Below are positions 52,837-62,137 of a stretch of 64,000 nt of DNA, piece by piece. Location of the stretch: positions 62,001-126,000 of the forward strand of contig NZ_JAHKRA010000002.1 in the NCBI RefSeq assembly GCF_019345525.1. Direction: 5' to 3'. The notes under the pieces are model-generated. The model had not been told where the DNA came from. It did no database searches and saw only the letters and a program-made list of their open reading frames with translations. Within the stretch, counting starts at the first letter, position 1; the number at the start of each line of letters is the position of its first letter. Source of the DNA: Flavobacterium sp. NKUCC04_CG (GTDB lineage Bacteria > Bacteroidota > Bacteroidia > Flavobacteriales > Flavobacteriaceae). Both the position numbers and the translations under genes were made by a program.

Positions 52837-53970
52837 CTATTTAGCTTGTTTTAAAGCCCTTAAATACAAGTTTTCGTAATGTGGCAATACTTGGTCGATA
52901 TTAAATTTCTTTGACACTTCTTTAGCATGTTGTTTAAAGGTTTCCAAAGTATGCTCATCTCTTAATATGGTGAGCGCATTTTTAATCATATCCTCTACAT
53001 CGCCTACATTACTCAGAAATCCGGAATAGCCCTGTTCGTTTACTTCTGGTAATCCTCCAGAATTACTTGAAATAACTGGTACAGAACACGCCATGGCTTC
53101 TAAGGCAGCTAATCCAAAACTTTCGGTTTCTGACGGTAATAAAAACAAATCAGAATACCATAAAATTCTATCGACTTCATTACTATTTCCGAAAAATATA
53201 ATCTTGTCGTATATGCCTAACTCCAAAGCCAATTGCTCCGCTTTTTCCTTTTCTGGACCATCACCGACCATCATTAATTTGGCTGGAATTTCTTTTTGTA
53301 TTCCATTAAAAATTAAGATCACATCTTTGATTCTCTTAACTTTTCTAAAATTACTAATATGTGTTATGATGCGCTCTTCCGGCACAGCCATAGCCGAACG
53401 TTTACATTCCAAATCGTCAAATTGTTCGTAATGTTTTTGTTCTATAAAATTGGGAATCACTTGAATTTCCTTTTGAATATCGAATAATTCGTAGGTTGAC
53501 TTTTTTAAGTTTTCAGAAACCGAAGTCACAAAGTCAGAATGATTAATACTAAAGCTTACAGCTGTTTTATAAAAAGGGTGATTACCGACTAATGTAATAT
53601 CTGTACCGTGTAAGGTCGTTATCATGGGTAAGGATATCCCTTGCTCCAACAACATTTGTTTGGCCATATAACCCGCATAGGCATGAGGTATAGCATAATG
53701 TACATGCAAGACTTCAATTCCATACAGTTTTACCATATCGACCAATTTGCTAGACAAAGCCAATTCATAGGGTTGATAATGAAACAAAGGGTATTCGGGA
53801 ACGTTGACTTCGTGATAAAAAATATTGCTATTTAAAAGCGCTAAGCGAACCGGTTGACTATACGTTATAAAATGAACTTCATGACCGCGATTAGCTAATT
53901 CTAATCCCAATTCTGTAGCTACTACTCCACTACCCCCAAAAGTGGGATAACATACTATTCCTATTTTCAT
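52837..53970 (-). CDS. bshA: N-acetyl-alpha-D-glucosaminyl L-malate synthase
   Basis: A 377-residue GT4 glycosyltransferase catalysing the first step of bacillithiol synthesis. The N-terminus KIGIVCYPTFGGSGVVATELG and the segment PEYPLFHYQPYELALSSKLV are diagnostic of BshA. LHVHYAIPHA, TTLHGTDITLVG and the C-terminal E-x7-E motif in ETESFGLAALEAMA are as expected for the GT-B fold. Length matches the family. bshB and bshC are not in the window. Monocistronic. Confidence 0.94.
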   Translation of the reverse strand: MKIGIVCYPTFGGSGVVATELGLELANRGHEVHFITYSQPVRLALLNSNIFYHEVNVPEYPLFHYQPYELALSSKLVDMVKLYGIEVLHVHYAIPHAYAGYMAKQMLLEQGISLPMITTLHGTDITLVGNHPFYKTAVSFSINHSDFVTSVSENLKKSTYELFDIQKEIQVIPNFIEQKHYEQFDDLECKRSAMAVPEERIITHISNFRKVKRIKDVILIFNGIQKEIPAKLMMVGDGPEKEKAEQLALELGIYDKIIFFGNSNEVDRILWYSDLFLLPSETESFGLAALEAMACSVPVISSNSGGLPEVNEQGYSGFLSNVGDVEDMIKNALTILRDEHTLETFKQHAKEVSKKFNIDQVLPHYENLYLRALKQAK

Positions 53971-54101
53971 AAATTATATTTCCTTATCGACCCCTAAAAT
54001 AATATAAATAAAAATGCCAGCAGGGTTTTTTAGATATTTTAAAACATTAACTTTTGACTACTGAGCTTCAGTAATTTAACTTAAAAATACTTAGTACGAC
54101 C

Positions 54102-56990
54102 TTAGTCAATTATCGATTTATATATAGCTTCTTGAATATCCTCACGTACATTTGCCTTCGACAATTTGTTATCGTTGCTGTCTGGATAGGTACGATTAGA
54201 CAAAAACACATAAATCAAATCGCTTTCTGGATCGGCCCAAGTCATGGTACCGGTAAAGCCCGTATGCCCAAAACTAGTCATAGATGCACACCCACAAGTA
54301 GGTCCCGCTGTACCCGCTTTTTGAGGCTTGTCAAATCCAACTCCTCTTCGATTTCCATCTTTACAAAACCAACAGTTATTAAAATCGTTAAAAGTGCGTT
54401 CGGAAAAGAAAACATCTTCACCGTAACTACCCTTTTGTAAATACATCTGCATCATTTTAGCCACATCCAAAGCATTGGCAAACAAACCGGCATGCCCAGC
54501 AACACCGCCTTCCATAGCAGCCGTCATATCGTGTACATATCCCTGCACTGTAGTATATCGGAAATAATTATCTATTTCGGTTGGTGGAATCGTACTCATA
54601 TCCCTTTTTCTCAATGGATTATATGTCATCGTAGTCGCGCCCAATTTACTGTAAAGTGTACTTTCTGCCAATTGATCTAAACTTAGCTTACTAGAGCGTT
54701 CCAAATATTCTTTTAATGCTATAAACCCCAAATCACTGTATTTATACTGTTTTTTAGGAAGCAACTTACTCTCTGCAATAGCTTTTAAAATCAACTTGTT
54801 ATACCCTTTTTTGATAAATAAATTTTCCGATACCTGGTCTGGAAATTCCTCTGAATAATGATTGGAATAAAAAAGCTTGGAAGGTTTATTTTGCTCGTCT
54901 AAAGTACTCTTATAAAAAGGAACCCACGCCTGAAGTCGCGCTTGATGTGTCAAGACTTCCTGTAAGGTAATATCCTCTTTATCCGAACGGTCAAATTCGG
55001 GAATCAACGTTCCCAATTTGGATTTCATCGTTATTTTTCCCGCGTCATAATCCTTCATCAATAACGGTAAAGTTCCCAAAATTTTCGTCAAAGAAGCCAA
55101 ATCGTACACATCCGTGTTTAGTACGGCTTGCTGTTTGTCAAAAGTATGATATCCGAAAGATTTTTGATAAACTACTTTGCCGTGTCGTGCCACAACAATC
55201 TGGATACCTGGCGTTAATCGATCATCAATTGCCTTCTGAGCTATTTGATCTATTTTTTGAAGTCTAACAGGATCCATCCCCTCCTTAGTAGGAGTCGAAA
55301 AGCCCAATCGCGAAAGTACTTTGGTCTTATGGCCTGTTCCTTCTGTAAAATTACTATTGATACTTACCGGCAACTTACCCTTGGCAGCGATAGTTCCAAA
55401 TATAAGTTGAGCAGCAGCCTCTTGTGCAAATTTATTGTTTTGATAGGCTTGAACAACAGCTTCTATAGGCTCAAAATTCGTAACCGCAGACAAGGCATAC
55501 GGCTTGGCAAAAGAAACTAGAATTGTTTTATTTTGAGCCGCTATTTTATTAATCCAATTCAATTCATCAAAAGAAAAATCGTGTTTTCTCCAAGGATTAT
55601 CGGCTTTGTGATAACCAATAATTACGCGTGTATATAATTTTAGATTCTGGAGACTAAAATTTTCAGCTGTCGTATCTATTGCCGTTACTTCTGCAAATTG
55701 ATTGAGTTGTTTAAGAAAATCATCGCCGTTGTCATCACCTAATTTAAAATAAGCAATTTTTTCTTTTTCTAAATGAGCAATGGGCAAAGCGTGTTTATCA
55801 TTCTTAACCAAAGTCATCGCCTCTTCGTACAATTGCGCATTTAAATCATCGAATTGATAGCTATTTAAATCAAGTATTAAATTTCCGATTTGTACTGGTT
55901 TATAATCCGTTAAACCCGCTTTATATTTAAAACTCAATATTTTTTTCACCGAGTGCGCCAAACGCTCCTCTGTAACGATATTGGCATCAAAAGCTTCTTT
56001 AAATTTAATTAATGCAGTGGGTACATTCTCTGCAAACAGCAAAACGTCGTTACCCGCTAAAAAAGCCGCCAAATCAATTTCTCCTGGTTTTAAATAATTC
56101 GATGCTGCCTTCATATTGAGCGCATCAGTAAAAATAAGTCCCTCAAAACCGAGGTCTTCCTTTAAGAGTTTTGTAACTACATTATAAGACAAGGAAGTTG
56201 GTAATTTAGGGTCGGGTTCGATCACTGGTAGACTTAAATGCGCCACCATCACGCTTGCTAAACCGTGATCAATTAGTTTTTTATACGGATATAATTCTAC
56301 CTTGTTTAATCGGTCTTTACCCAAATCCATCAACGGTAAGGCATAATGCGAATCGGTAGAAGTGTCTCCATGTCCTGGAAAGTGTTTTGCTGTAGCGAAA
56401 ACGTTTTTACTTTGATATCCTTCCATAAAGGCAACAGCTCTATCAGTAACCACATCACGGGTTTCACCATAAGATCGAACTCCAATAATAGGATTTTTTG
56501 GATTGGTATTGATATCTACAACAGGTCCAAAATTAAAATGCAAACCCATTCGATTGGATTGTTCTGCCAAACTAATCCCTACTTTTTTAATCAAAGCCAT
56601 ATCTTGGACCGCACCCAAAGTCATGTTCCACGGCATACGAGGAGTCGAATCCAATCGCATACTCAATCCCCATTCGCCATCAATTCCAATTAACAGGGGT
56701 GTTTTGGCTAATTTTTGCAAACTATTGGTCATTTTAGCCTGTCGAACCGGTCCACCTTGAAAAAAAATCAAGCCACCAACTTGTTGTTCTACCACCAATT
56801 TTTCTAAACTTTTCAGATGTGCATTATCCTTATTTGAATAGGCAGCAACCATAAAAAGTTGCCCAACACGTTGTTCAAATGTCATAGCATTATATACACT
56901 ATCGACCCAAACCTTTTGTGCTTTCTTATTATGTGGCTGTGCAAAAAGGGCTGTTGATAGCAACAAAAATAGGATGCTTAATTTTCTCAT
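54102..56990 (-). CDS. Fusion of GH3 beta-N-acetylhexosaminidase and beta-lactamase-fold serine hydrolase
   Basis: A 962-residue exported protein. Signal peptide LLLSTALFAQ, then a family 3 glycoside hydrolase domain (about 20-360) with the NagZ-type acid/base motif KHFPGHGDTSTDSH and the nucleophile Asp in GLIFTDALNMKA. A GH3 C-terminal alpha/beta domain follows to about 545. From about 580 comes a serine beta-lactamase/transpeptidase-like domain with LASLTKILG (SxxK) and YSDLGF (YxN-like). Acting on peptidoglycan or muropeptides is plausible (inference). The ATG at 56990 is preferred over the frame opening at 57020 because TAGCTTTG (minus) lies at 57022-57029. Confidence 0.88.
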   Translation of the reverse strand: MRKLSILFLLLSTALFAQPHNKKAQKVWVDSVYNAMTFEQRVGQLFMVAAYSNKDNAHLKSLEKLVVEQQVGGLIFFQGGPVRQAKMTNSLQKLAKTPLLIGIDGEWGLSMRLDSTPRMPWNMTLGAVQDMALIKKVGISLAEQSNRMGLHFNFGPVVDINTNPKNPIIGVRSYGETRDVVTDRAVAFMEGYQSKNVFATAKHFPGHGDTSTDSHYALPLMDLGKDRLNKVELYPYKKLIDHGLASVMVAHLSLPVIEPDPKLPTSLSYNVVTKLLKEDLGFEGLIFTDALNMKAASNYLKPGEIDLAAFLAGNDVLLFAENVPTALIKFKEAFDANIVTEERLAHSVKKILSFKYKAGLTDYKPVQIGNLILDLNSYQFDDLNAQLYEEAMTLVKNDKHALPIAHLEKEKIAYFKLGDDNGDDFLKQLNQFAEVTAIDTTAENFSLQNLKLYTRVIIGYHKADNPWRKHDFSFDELNWINKIAAQNKTILVSFAKPYALSAVTNFEPIEAVVQAYQNNKFAQEAAAQLIFGTIAAKGKLPVSINSNFTEGTGHKTKVLSRLGFSTPTKEGMDPVRLQKIDQIAQKAIDDRLTPGIQIVVARHGKVVYQKSFGYHTFDKQQAVLNTDVYDLASLTKILGTLPLLMKDYDAGKITMKSKLGTLIPEFDRSDKEDITLQEVLTHQARLQAWVPFYKSTLDEQNKPSKLFYSNHYSEEFPDQVSENLFIKKGYNKLILKAIAESKLLPKKQYKYSDLGFIALKEYLERSSKLSLDQLAESTLYSKLGATTMTYNPLRKRDMSTIPPTEIDNYFRYTTVQGYVHDMTAAMEGGVAGHAGLFANALDVAKMMQMYLQKGSYGEDVFFSERTFNDFNNCWFCKDGNRRGVGFDKPQKAGTAGPTCGCASMTSFGHTGFTGTMTWADPESDLIYVFLSNRTYPDSNDNKLSKANVREDIQEAIYKSIID

Positions 56991-57021
56991 ATTATTGGAT
57001 TGAAACAATAAAATCATCACT

Positions 57022-57029
57022 CAAAGCTA
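57022..57029 (-). promoter_or_regulatory. Promoter -7 element of the GH3 fusion gene
   Basis: TAGCTTTG on the minus strand matches TAnnTTTG, 31 bases before the ATG at 56990; it excludes a start at 57020. Confidence 0.5.
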
Positions 57030-57069
57030 TTGGATGATGATTTTATTAAATAAGGTATTGCTGTTTTGC

Positions 57070-57552
57070 TTAAAAAAACCTACTATGCCAACTCTCTGCT
57101 GCAGGAACTTCCCAAAAGTCGTGAAACTCCCCTAGGTCGTTGACTAGATTATTAAAAACAATAGTATGCTCAGAAACGGCTTTTTCCTTAACCATTTTCT
57201 TAAAGTCAATTAAAGTTTTGTATGCGATAAAATCACCTGACTTATAGGTCACGTTCATTTTATCCATCAAATCTACGTTGTACTGCTGTTCAAATTGTTG
57301 AATAATTCTTACAGAAGCATCGATCGAACAGCCCGAAGCAGGATGCACATCTTGATCGACTACGAGTATGATAAATCGATTGTATTTAACAATAAACGAA
57401 GCTTGAAGGGGTGTTGCATGTGCTGCCCATTGGCTAGTAAACTCCAACAAATCTTTCTCTATATCTTGAACCTCTTCATCGTAGAATTTTCGATTGGATT
57501 GGTAAATCCAAATTCTCGAATGCTCAGGCATTTCTTCAAATGGTACGTACAT
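57070..57552 (-). CDS. Conserved flavobacterial protein of unknown function (often mislabelled ABC transporter ATPase)
   Basis: A 160-residue soluble protein with alternating beta-strands and helices. Recognisable conserved stretches are SRIWIYQSNRKF, the Cys in ASGCSIDASVR, IAYKTLIDFKKMVKEK and the end WEVPAAESWHSRFF. There is no Walker A, signature or Walker B motif, so the common database name is not supported. It starts two bases after the Fe-S protein gene and is therefore part of that operon, suggesting a shared function. Confidence 0.75.
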   Translation of the reverse strand: MYVPFEEMPEHSRIWIYQSNRKFYDEEVQDIEKDLLEFTSQWAAHATPLQASFIVKYNRFIILVVDQDVHPASGCSIDASVRIIQQFEQQYNVDLMDKMNVTYKSGDFIAYKTLIDFKKMVKEKAVSEHTIVFNNLVNDLGEFHDFWEVPAAESWHSRFF

Positions 57553-57554
57553 AA

Positions 57555-58346
57555 TTATAAATCTTGTGCTGTAGCGATTAATTCCGCTACGTCTAACACC
57601 TTAACTTGATGTTCTTTTTCTTTAAATTTAATTCCGTCGGTCAACATGGTATTACAAAATGGACATCCCGCTGCAATAATCTCTGGTTCTAAAGCCAGAG
57701 CGTCCTCCGTTCGTTCAACGTTAACGTCTTTAGTGCCTTTTTCGGGCTCTTTAAACATTTGCGAACCTCCTGCACCACAGCATAGTCCATTAGCTCTAGA
57801 GCGCTTCATTTCCACCAATTCAGCGTCCAATTTTTGAATTAATTCTCTCGGCGCCTCATAAATTTGATTGGCTCTTCCTAAATAACAAGGATCGTGAAAA
57901 GTAATTCGCTTTCCTTTAAAAACACCGCCCTCTATGGTTAATCGTCCATCGTCTAACAGTCCTTTTAAAAACTCCGTATGGTGAACCACTTCGTATTTAC
58001 CACCCAATTCAGGGTACTCATTTTTTATAGTATTAAAACAATGTGGACAAGCCGTAACTATTTTTTTTACTTCATAAGCATTGAGTACTTCGATATTCAT
58101 CATCGCTTGCATTTGAAACAAAAATTCATTTCCCGCACGCTTTGCTGGATCCCCAGTACAGCTTTCTTCCGTCCCTAAAACAGCAAAGGGTACTTTAGCC
58201 TTATTTAATATTTTTACAAATGCTTTAGTAATTTTTTTTGCACGATCATCGAAACTTCCAGAGCATCCTACCCAAAATAAAACTTCAGGTTGTTCTCCTT
58301 TTGCCATCATTTCAGCCATAGTTGGCACTACTAAATTTTCTGACAT
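57555..58346 (-). CDS. Fe-S protein with two CCG domains (HdrB/GlpC-like)
   Basis: A 263-residue protein with two cysteine-rich (CCG) domains as in heterodisulfide reductase HdrB, LutA and GlpC: VTACPHCFNTIKNEYP plus HDPCYLGRANQIYEAP, and LCCGAGGSQMF plus AAGCPFCNTML. These bind unusual Fe-S clusters. An extra Cys pair occurs near the N-terminus (WVGCSGSF) and in EESCTGDPAKR. It is encoded 53 bases after a membrane 4Fe-4S protein on the same strand, so the two probably form an electron-transfer complex at the membrane. Confidence 0.87.
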   Translation of the reverse strand: MSENLVVPTMAEMMAKGEQPEVLFWVGCSGSFDDRAKKITKAFVKILNKAKVPFAVLGTEESCTGDPAKRAGNEFLFQMQAMMNIEVLNAYEVKKIVTACPHCFNTIKNEYPELGGKYEVVHHTEFLKGLLDDGRLTIEGGVFKGKRITFHDPCYLGRANQIYEAPRELIQKLDAELVEMKRSRANGLCCGAGGSQMFKEPEKGTKDVNVERTEDALALEPEIIAAGCPFCNTMLTDGIKFKEKEHQVKVLDVAELIATAQDL

Positions 58347-58398
58347 AGTAAATAGTTATGTTTAAAGATTGCTGAAAAACAGTCAATCAAATTTTTTA

Positions 58399-59721
58399 TT
58401 AGTTTTCGTCTTTCCAGTTTAAACGGTCCATCTGGTTGTATTGCCAAGGCGCACCATTATTTTCAATATTGGTCATCATCGCATTTAATTCTTTTGGTGC
58501 AGCACTTTGCTCCATCACCAAATAACGTCGCATATCCATGATTATAGATAACGGACTGATGTTGATCGGACATTCTTCAACACAGGCATTACAAGAAGTA
58601 CAAGCCCACAATTCTTCTGTAGTGATATAATCGTTTAACAAACTCTTTCCGTCATCGACAAAAACGCCCTTGTTTGTATCTATATTTTTACTCACTTCTT
58701 CCAAACGGTCTCTGGTGTCCATCATGATTTTACGAGGCGAAAGTTTCTTACCGGTTTGATTGGCTGGACAAGAAGAGGTACAACGACCACATTCAGTACA
58801 AGAATAGGCATTCAACAATTGAACCCAGTTTAAATCTTGAACATCGGATGCACCAAATTTAGCCGGCGTTGCATTTTCAGCCGGTGCCGCAAAAGGATCT
58901 GCATTGGGATCCATCATCAATTTCACTTCCTGAGTCACGGATGCCAAATTATCAAATTCCCCCAACGGGTTTAGATTCGCAAAATAGGTGTTTGGAAAAG
59001 CAAGAATGATGTGTAAGTGCTTTGAAAAGTACAAGTAATTCATAAAAGCCAACACACCGATAATGTGTCCCCACCAAGCAGCACGTTCCACTAGAGCAAC
59101 TGCAGCTGGATTCATACCGTTAAAGATAGGTGCTATATACTGAGAAACAGGAAAGGATCCCACTGTAGTATAGTGCGTATATCCCAAATTTTGCAAATAA
59201 AAATCTGCTGCATTCATAAGTAAGAAAAAACACATCAATACGGTTTCGAAATAAATAATCGTATTGGCATCTTTCTTAGGAAATCCATCCAATTCCTTTT
59301 GATTTAATCGCTTTAGTTTGATTACATTTCTACGAATCCAAAATACAACTACAGCAAAAATCACCAAAAAGGCTAATATTTCAAAAGTTCCAATTAATAT
59401 ATCGTAAAACCCTCCTAAAAAGGATAAAACTCTATGGGTTCCAAACAAACCGTCGATAATAATTTCTATCATCTCAATGTTAATAACCACAAAACCTACA
59501 TATACAAATATGTGAAGAATAGCCGCTATAGGGCGCTTCACCATTTTGGATTGCCCCAAAGCTACCATCGCCATATTTTTCAAGCGGTCGGCTGGACGGT
59601 CGGTGCGATTGACTTGCTGTCCCAACTTAATATTTCGAATAAGCTTTTTTACGTTTTTTATAAAAAAGGCAAATCCTACTATTAATAAAATTAAAAATAA
59701 AACATTACTAAGGTACTGCAT
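58399..59721 (-). CDS. Membrane protein with 4Fe-4S dicluster domain
   Basis: A 440-residue protein: about five transmembrane helices in the first ~270 residues (one right at the N-terminus), then a cytoplasmic dicluster ferredoxin domain with CTECGRCTSSCP and CTSCNACVEECP. The layout (membrane helices plus two [4Fe-4S] clusters, with a CCG partner encoded next) recalls HdrE/HdrC-like and ETF-linked quinone reductases. Feeding electrons from acyl-CoA oxidation or another donor into menaquinone is inference. Confidence 0.87.
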   Translation of the reverse strand: MQYLSNVLFLILLIVGFAFFIKNVKKLIRNIKLGQQVNRTDRPADRLKNMAMVALGQSKMVKRPIAAILHIFVYVGFVVINIEMIEIIIDGLFGTHRVLSFLGGFYDILIGTFEILAFLVIFAVVVFWIRRNVIKLKRLNQKELDGFPKKDANTIIYFETVLMCFFLLMNAADFYLQNLGYTHYTTVGSFPVSQYIAPIFNGMNPAAVALVERAAWWGHIIGVLAFMNYLYFSKHLHIILAFPNTYFANLNPLGEFDNLASVTQEVKLMMDPNADPFAAPAENATPAKFGASDVQDLNWVQLLNAYSCTECGRCTSSCPANQTGKKLSPRKIMMDTRDRLEEVSKNIDTNKGVFVDDGKSLLNDYITTEELWACTSCNACVEECPINISPLSIIMDMRRYLVMEQSAAPKELNAMMTNIENNGAPWQYNQMDRLNWKDEN

Positions 59722-59806
59722 ATCTGTAGTTAATTTATTATCAATTGAGTGGTTAATTCGTTTTGTTTATTTTGTTTATTTTTGTTAGGAATCGAGTTGT
59801 GTGAAC

Positions 59807-60793
59807 TTAATTGGCCTTTATCGTTGTTGTGGTTTGAGCTGGTTCTTCTGCCGCTGCTTCAGTTGGAGTAAAAGTTGATGCCTTTTTACCAAATAACGAA
59901 AAATGTACATAGCGCTTTGGATTTAATTTTAAATCTCTAAGTAATTCTTCCAGCTCTTTAGATGCTTGATTTAAATTGCTGTACAACTTTTCATCTTTAA
60001 GCAATTTACCGACAGAACCTTCCCCATTTTCAATACCGCTCATAACCATATCCAAACTATTTGACGCCGACTCTAATTTAGCAAAAGTTCCGCTAATATT
60101 CAAATCAGCAACCGAATCGGATATTTTAGAGAAATTATCGCTTGCATGCGACAAATTAGTCATGGTAGTGTTCAGTTTGACCGTATTGTTTACGACCAAT
60201 CCATCTAAATTTTTAGTAATCGCATTTACATTGGCTAAGGTAGTGCTCAAATCTGCCAAAGTTTTTTTAATATCCTGTTGTGCTTTTTCGTCTAAAATAG
60301 CATTTACCGATACCAACATCTTATCGGCATTATCCAATACCGCTTGCAATTTTTTCTGAATTGGGTCTAATTGTTCCCCTATTTGATCGGTAAAATCTTT
60401 GCGAATTTCTCCATTAAGGTAATCGCCTGACTTTGCTATCTCTTTATCTTCAAAATTGGGTGCGAGTGCAATTTGTTTTCCACCTAATAAACCAGGGGAA
60501 TAGATATAAGCTATACTCGATTTGGAAACATCAAAAGGGTTGGTCATTGAGATTTCAACAACTAATTTTCCTGTATTCTCCTGTATGGTAATTTTACTTA
60601 CTTTACCGACAACGAGTCCATTTAGAGTGACATTTGAAGAGGTGGTTAACCCCTCAACATTTTCATATAAAACATAATATTTTACACTATTGTCAAAAAG
60701 GCTTTTACCTTTTAAAAAACTGTAACCCCAAATAAATAAGATAATGGCCGATAAAACCAATATAGCTGTCTTAATTTCTCTTGATATTTTCAA
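59807..60793 (-). CDS. MlaD/MCE-family protein
   Basis: A 328-residue protein with an N-terminal membrane anchor (TAILVLSAIILFIWGYSFLKG), one MCE domain (about 38-115: VLYENVEGLTTSSNVTLNGLVVGKV, SPGLLGGKQIAL), a long helical coiled section and a polar C-terminus rich in Thr and Ala. Family role: substrate-binding subunit of an ABC-type lipid transporter between membranes. The start codon is TTG; a TATTTTTG promoter at 60813-60820 (minus) only 20 bases upstream leaves no room for a longer protein. Confidence 0.85.
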   Translation of the reverse strand: MKISREIKTAILVLSAIILFIWGYSFLKGKSLFDNSVKYYVLYENVEGLTTSSNVTLNGLVVGKVSKITIQENTGKLVVEISMTNPFDVSKSSIAYIYSPGLLGGKQIALAPNFEDKEIAKSGDYLNGEIRKDFTDQIGEQLDPIQKKLQAVLDNADKMLVSVNAILDEKAQQDIKKTLADLSTTLANVNAITKNLDGLVVNNTVKLNTTMTNLSHASDNFSKISDSVADLNISGTFAKLESASNSLDMVMSGIENGEGSVGKLLKDEKLYSNLNQASKELEELLRDLKLNPKRYVHFSLFGKKASTFTPTEAAAEEPAQTTTTIKAN

Positions 60794-60812
60794 AATGGTG
60801 TATTTTAATGAG

Positions 60813-60820
60813 CAAAAATA
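60813..60820 (-). promoter_or_regulatory. Promoter -7 element of the MCE gene
   Basis: CAAAAATA on the plus strand, i.e. TATTTTTG on the minus strand, 20 bases upstream of the TTG start; it supports that non-ATG start. Confidence 0.5.
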
Positions 60821-60846
60821 AACTTTTTTATCTAAAAGCCTTCTAT

Positions 60847-62025
60847 TTATTTTAAGGCTTCTTGTACAGATACTTTTTTACCTTTTTTAAAAGCTACTAT
60901 AAAGGAAGAGGTATAACCTTTATTTTTAGCTTCTCCTAGCGCTTTTTGTGCAGTCTTATAGTCGGTAGTCTCCGAATAATAATATTTATTTAAATTACCC
61001 TCCTTCAACATTGTAATTGACGACAATCCATTAAAGTTTGATGGTTTTAATTCCAATACTTTAGAACTGGCAGAAATCTGAATTCTAAATACCACGTCTT
61101 TTGCAGTGACTACTTCTTTCTCTTGTTTCTCCTGCTTTTCTGGTTTGGCTGCTTCATTTTTAGCTGCTACTTTAGGTTCAATTTCCTTTATAGTATCTTT
61201 TTTATCTTGCTTAGAATCCTTTACTGTGGAAACAACAGCTCCTTTAGAAGCGGAATAAAAATCTTTTTTATAATTGATAATACCCTTAGCTATAGATTCA
61301 GCTAATTCCATTTGGCCACGTTCCGAGTTTAAATACTCTCCTTCGTCTTTATGAGAAACGAATCCTAACTCAATAAGGATACTCGGCATAAATGCCCCGT
61401 GCAATACCCAAAATGGACCCTGCTTAACTCCCCTGCTTTTTCTTTTCAAATCGTTTGTAAAACCGTCTTGAACTTTACTGGCCAAATCGATACTCTGCCC
61501 TACATAGTCCTCTTGCATTAGCGTTAATCCGATTAGAGACTCAGGCGAATTGGGATCGAAGCCAGCATATTTGTTTTTATAGTCGTCTTCCAAGGTGATG
61601 GCAGCATTTTCCTTTTTAGCCACTTCTAAATTGGACTTGTTTTTACTTAGACCCATAACATAGGTTTCCGTACCACTAGCATCACTACTATTTACACCAT
61701 TACAGTGTACTGAGATAAACACATTTCCATTTTCTTTATTAGCAATAACCGAGCGTTCTTTAACTTCGACAAAAACATCGGTCTTACGAGTATAAATAAC
61801 ATCAATATCGGGTTGTCTCTCTAGAATCTCACCTACTTTTAACACTACGGACAAAACGATGCGTTTTTCGACATTACCGTTATGACTCGTTCCAAAATCC
61901 TTGCCCCCGTGACCAGCATCGAGTACGACTTTAAACTTTGAATTGGACTGTGCGTAAGTAAAAATTGATGTGAATAAAAAAATTCCGATTAAGAGAAATT
62001 TCGATTTGCTTAAATTCATAAACAT
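60847..62025 (-). CDS. N-acetylmuramoyl-L-alanine amidase (AmiC-type)
   Basis: A 392-residue exported cell-wall amidase. Signal peptide ends near FTYAQS. Amidase_3 domain (about 30-240) with zinc ligands: His in VLDAGHGGKDFG, Glu in GNVEKRIVL, His in FISVHCNG, and catalytic Glu in SILIELGFVSHKDE. A Lys/Glu-rich linker follows and the C-terminus (FRIQISAS... SFIVAFKKGKKV) resembles a SPOR-like peptidoglycan-binding domain. The Met at 62019 is an equally good start. Divergent from lptD. Confidence 0.9.
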   Translation of the reverse strand: MFMNLSKSKFLLIGIFLFTSIFTYAQSNSKFKVVLDAGHGGKDFGTSHNGNVEKRIVLSVVLKVGEILERQPDIDVIYTRKTDVFVEVKERSVIANKENGNVFISVHCNGVNSSDASGTETYVMGLSKNKSNLEVAKKENAAITLEDDYKNKYAGFDPNSPESLIGLTLMQEDYVGQSIDLASKVQDGFTNDLKRKSRGVKQGPFWVLHGAFMPSILIELGFVSHKDEGEYLNSERGQMELAESIAKGIINYKKDFYSASKGAVVSTVKDSKQDKKDTIKEIEPKVAAKNEAAKPEKQEKQEKEVVTAKDVVFRIQISASSKVLELKPSNFNGLSSITMLKEGNLNKYYYSETTDYKTAQKALGEAKNKGYTSSFIVAFKKGKKVSVQEALK

Positions 62026-62082
62026 AAATTTATAATTGAGTTTAAATTTAATAAAATTCTAAGTTTTAAAAAAAAATATATG

Positions 62083-62125
62083 TAAGTTTGACACTTCAAA
62101 AAGCGGTCCATAATTTACAAAAATA
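62083..62125. promoter_or_regulatory. Divergent promoter region (amidase and LptD genes)
   Basis: TAAGTTTG at 62083-62090 is a plus-strand -7 element for the LptD gene. CAAAAATA at 62118-62125 is a minus-strand one for the amidase gene. Both match TAnnTTTG exactly. Confidence 0.45.
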
Positions 62126-62137
62126 GCACTTATAGCC

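Noticed and set aside
57070..57552. ABC transporter ATPase
   Set aside because: The name is common for this family, but none of the ATPase motifs is present in the sequence.
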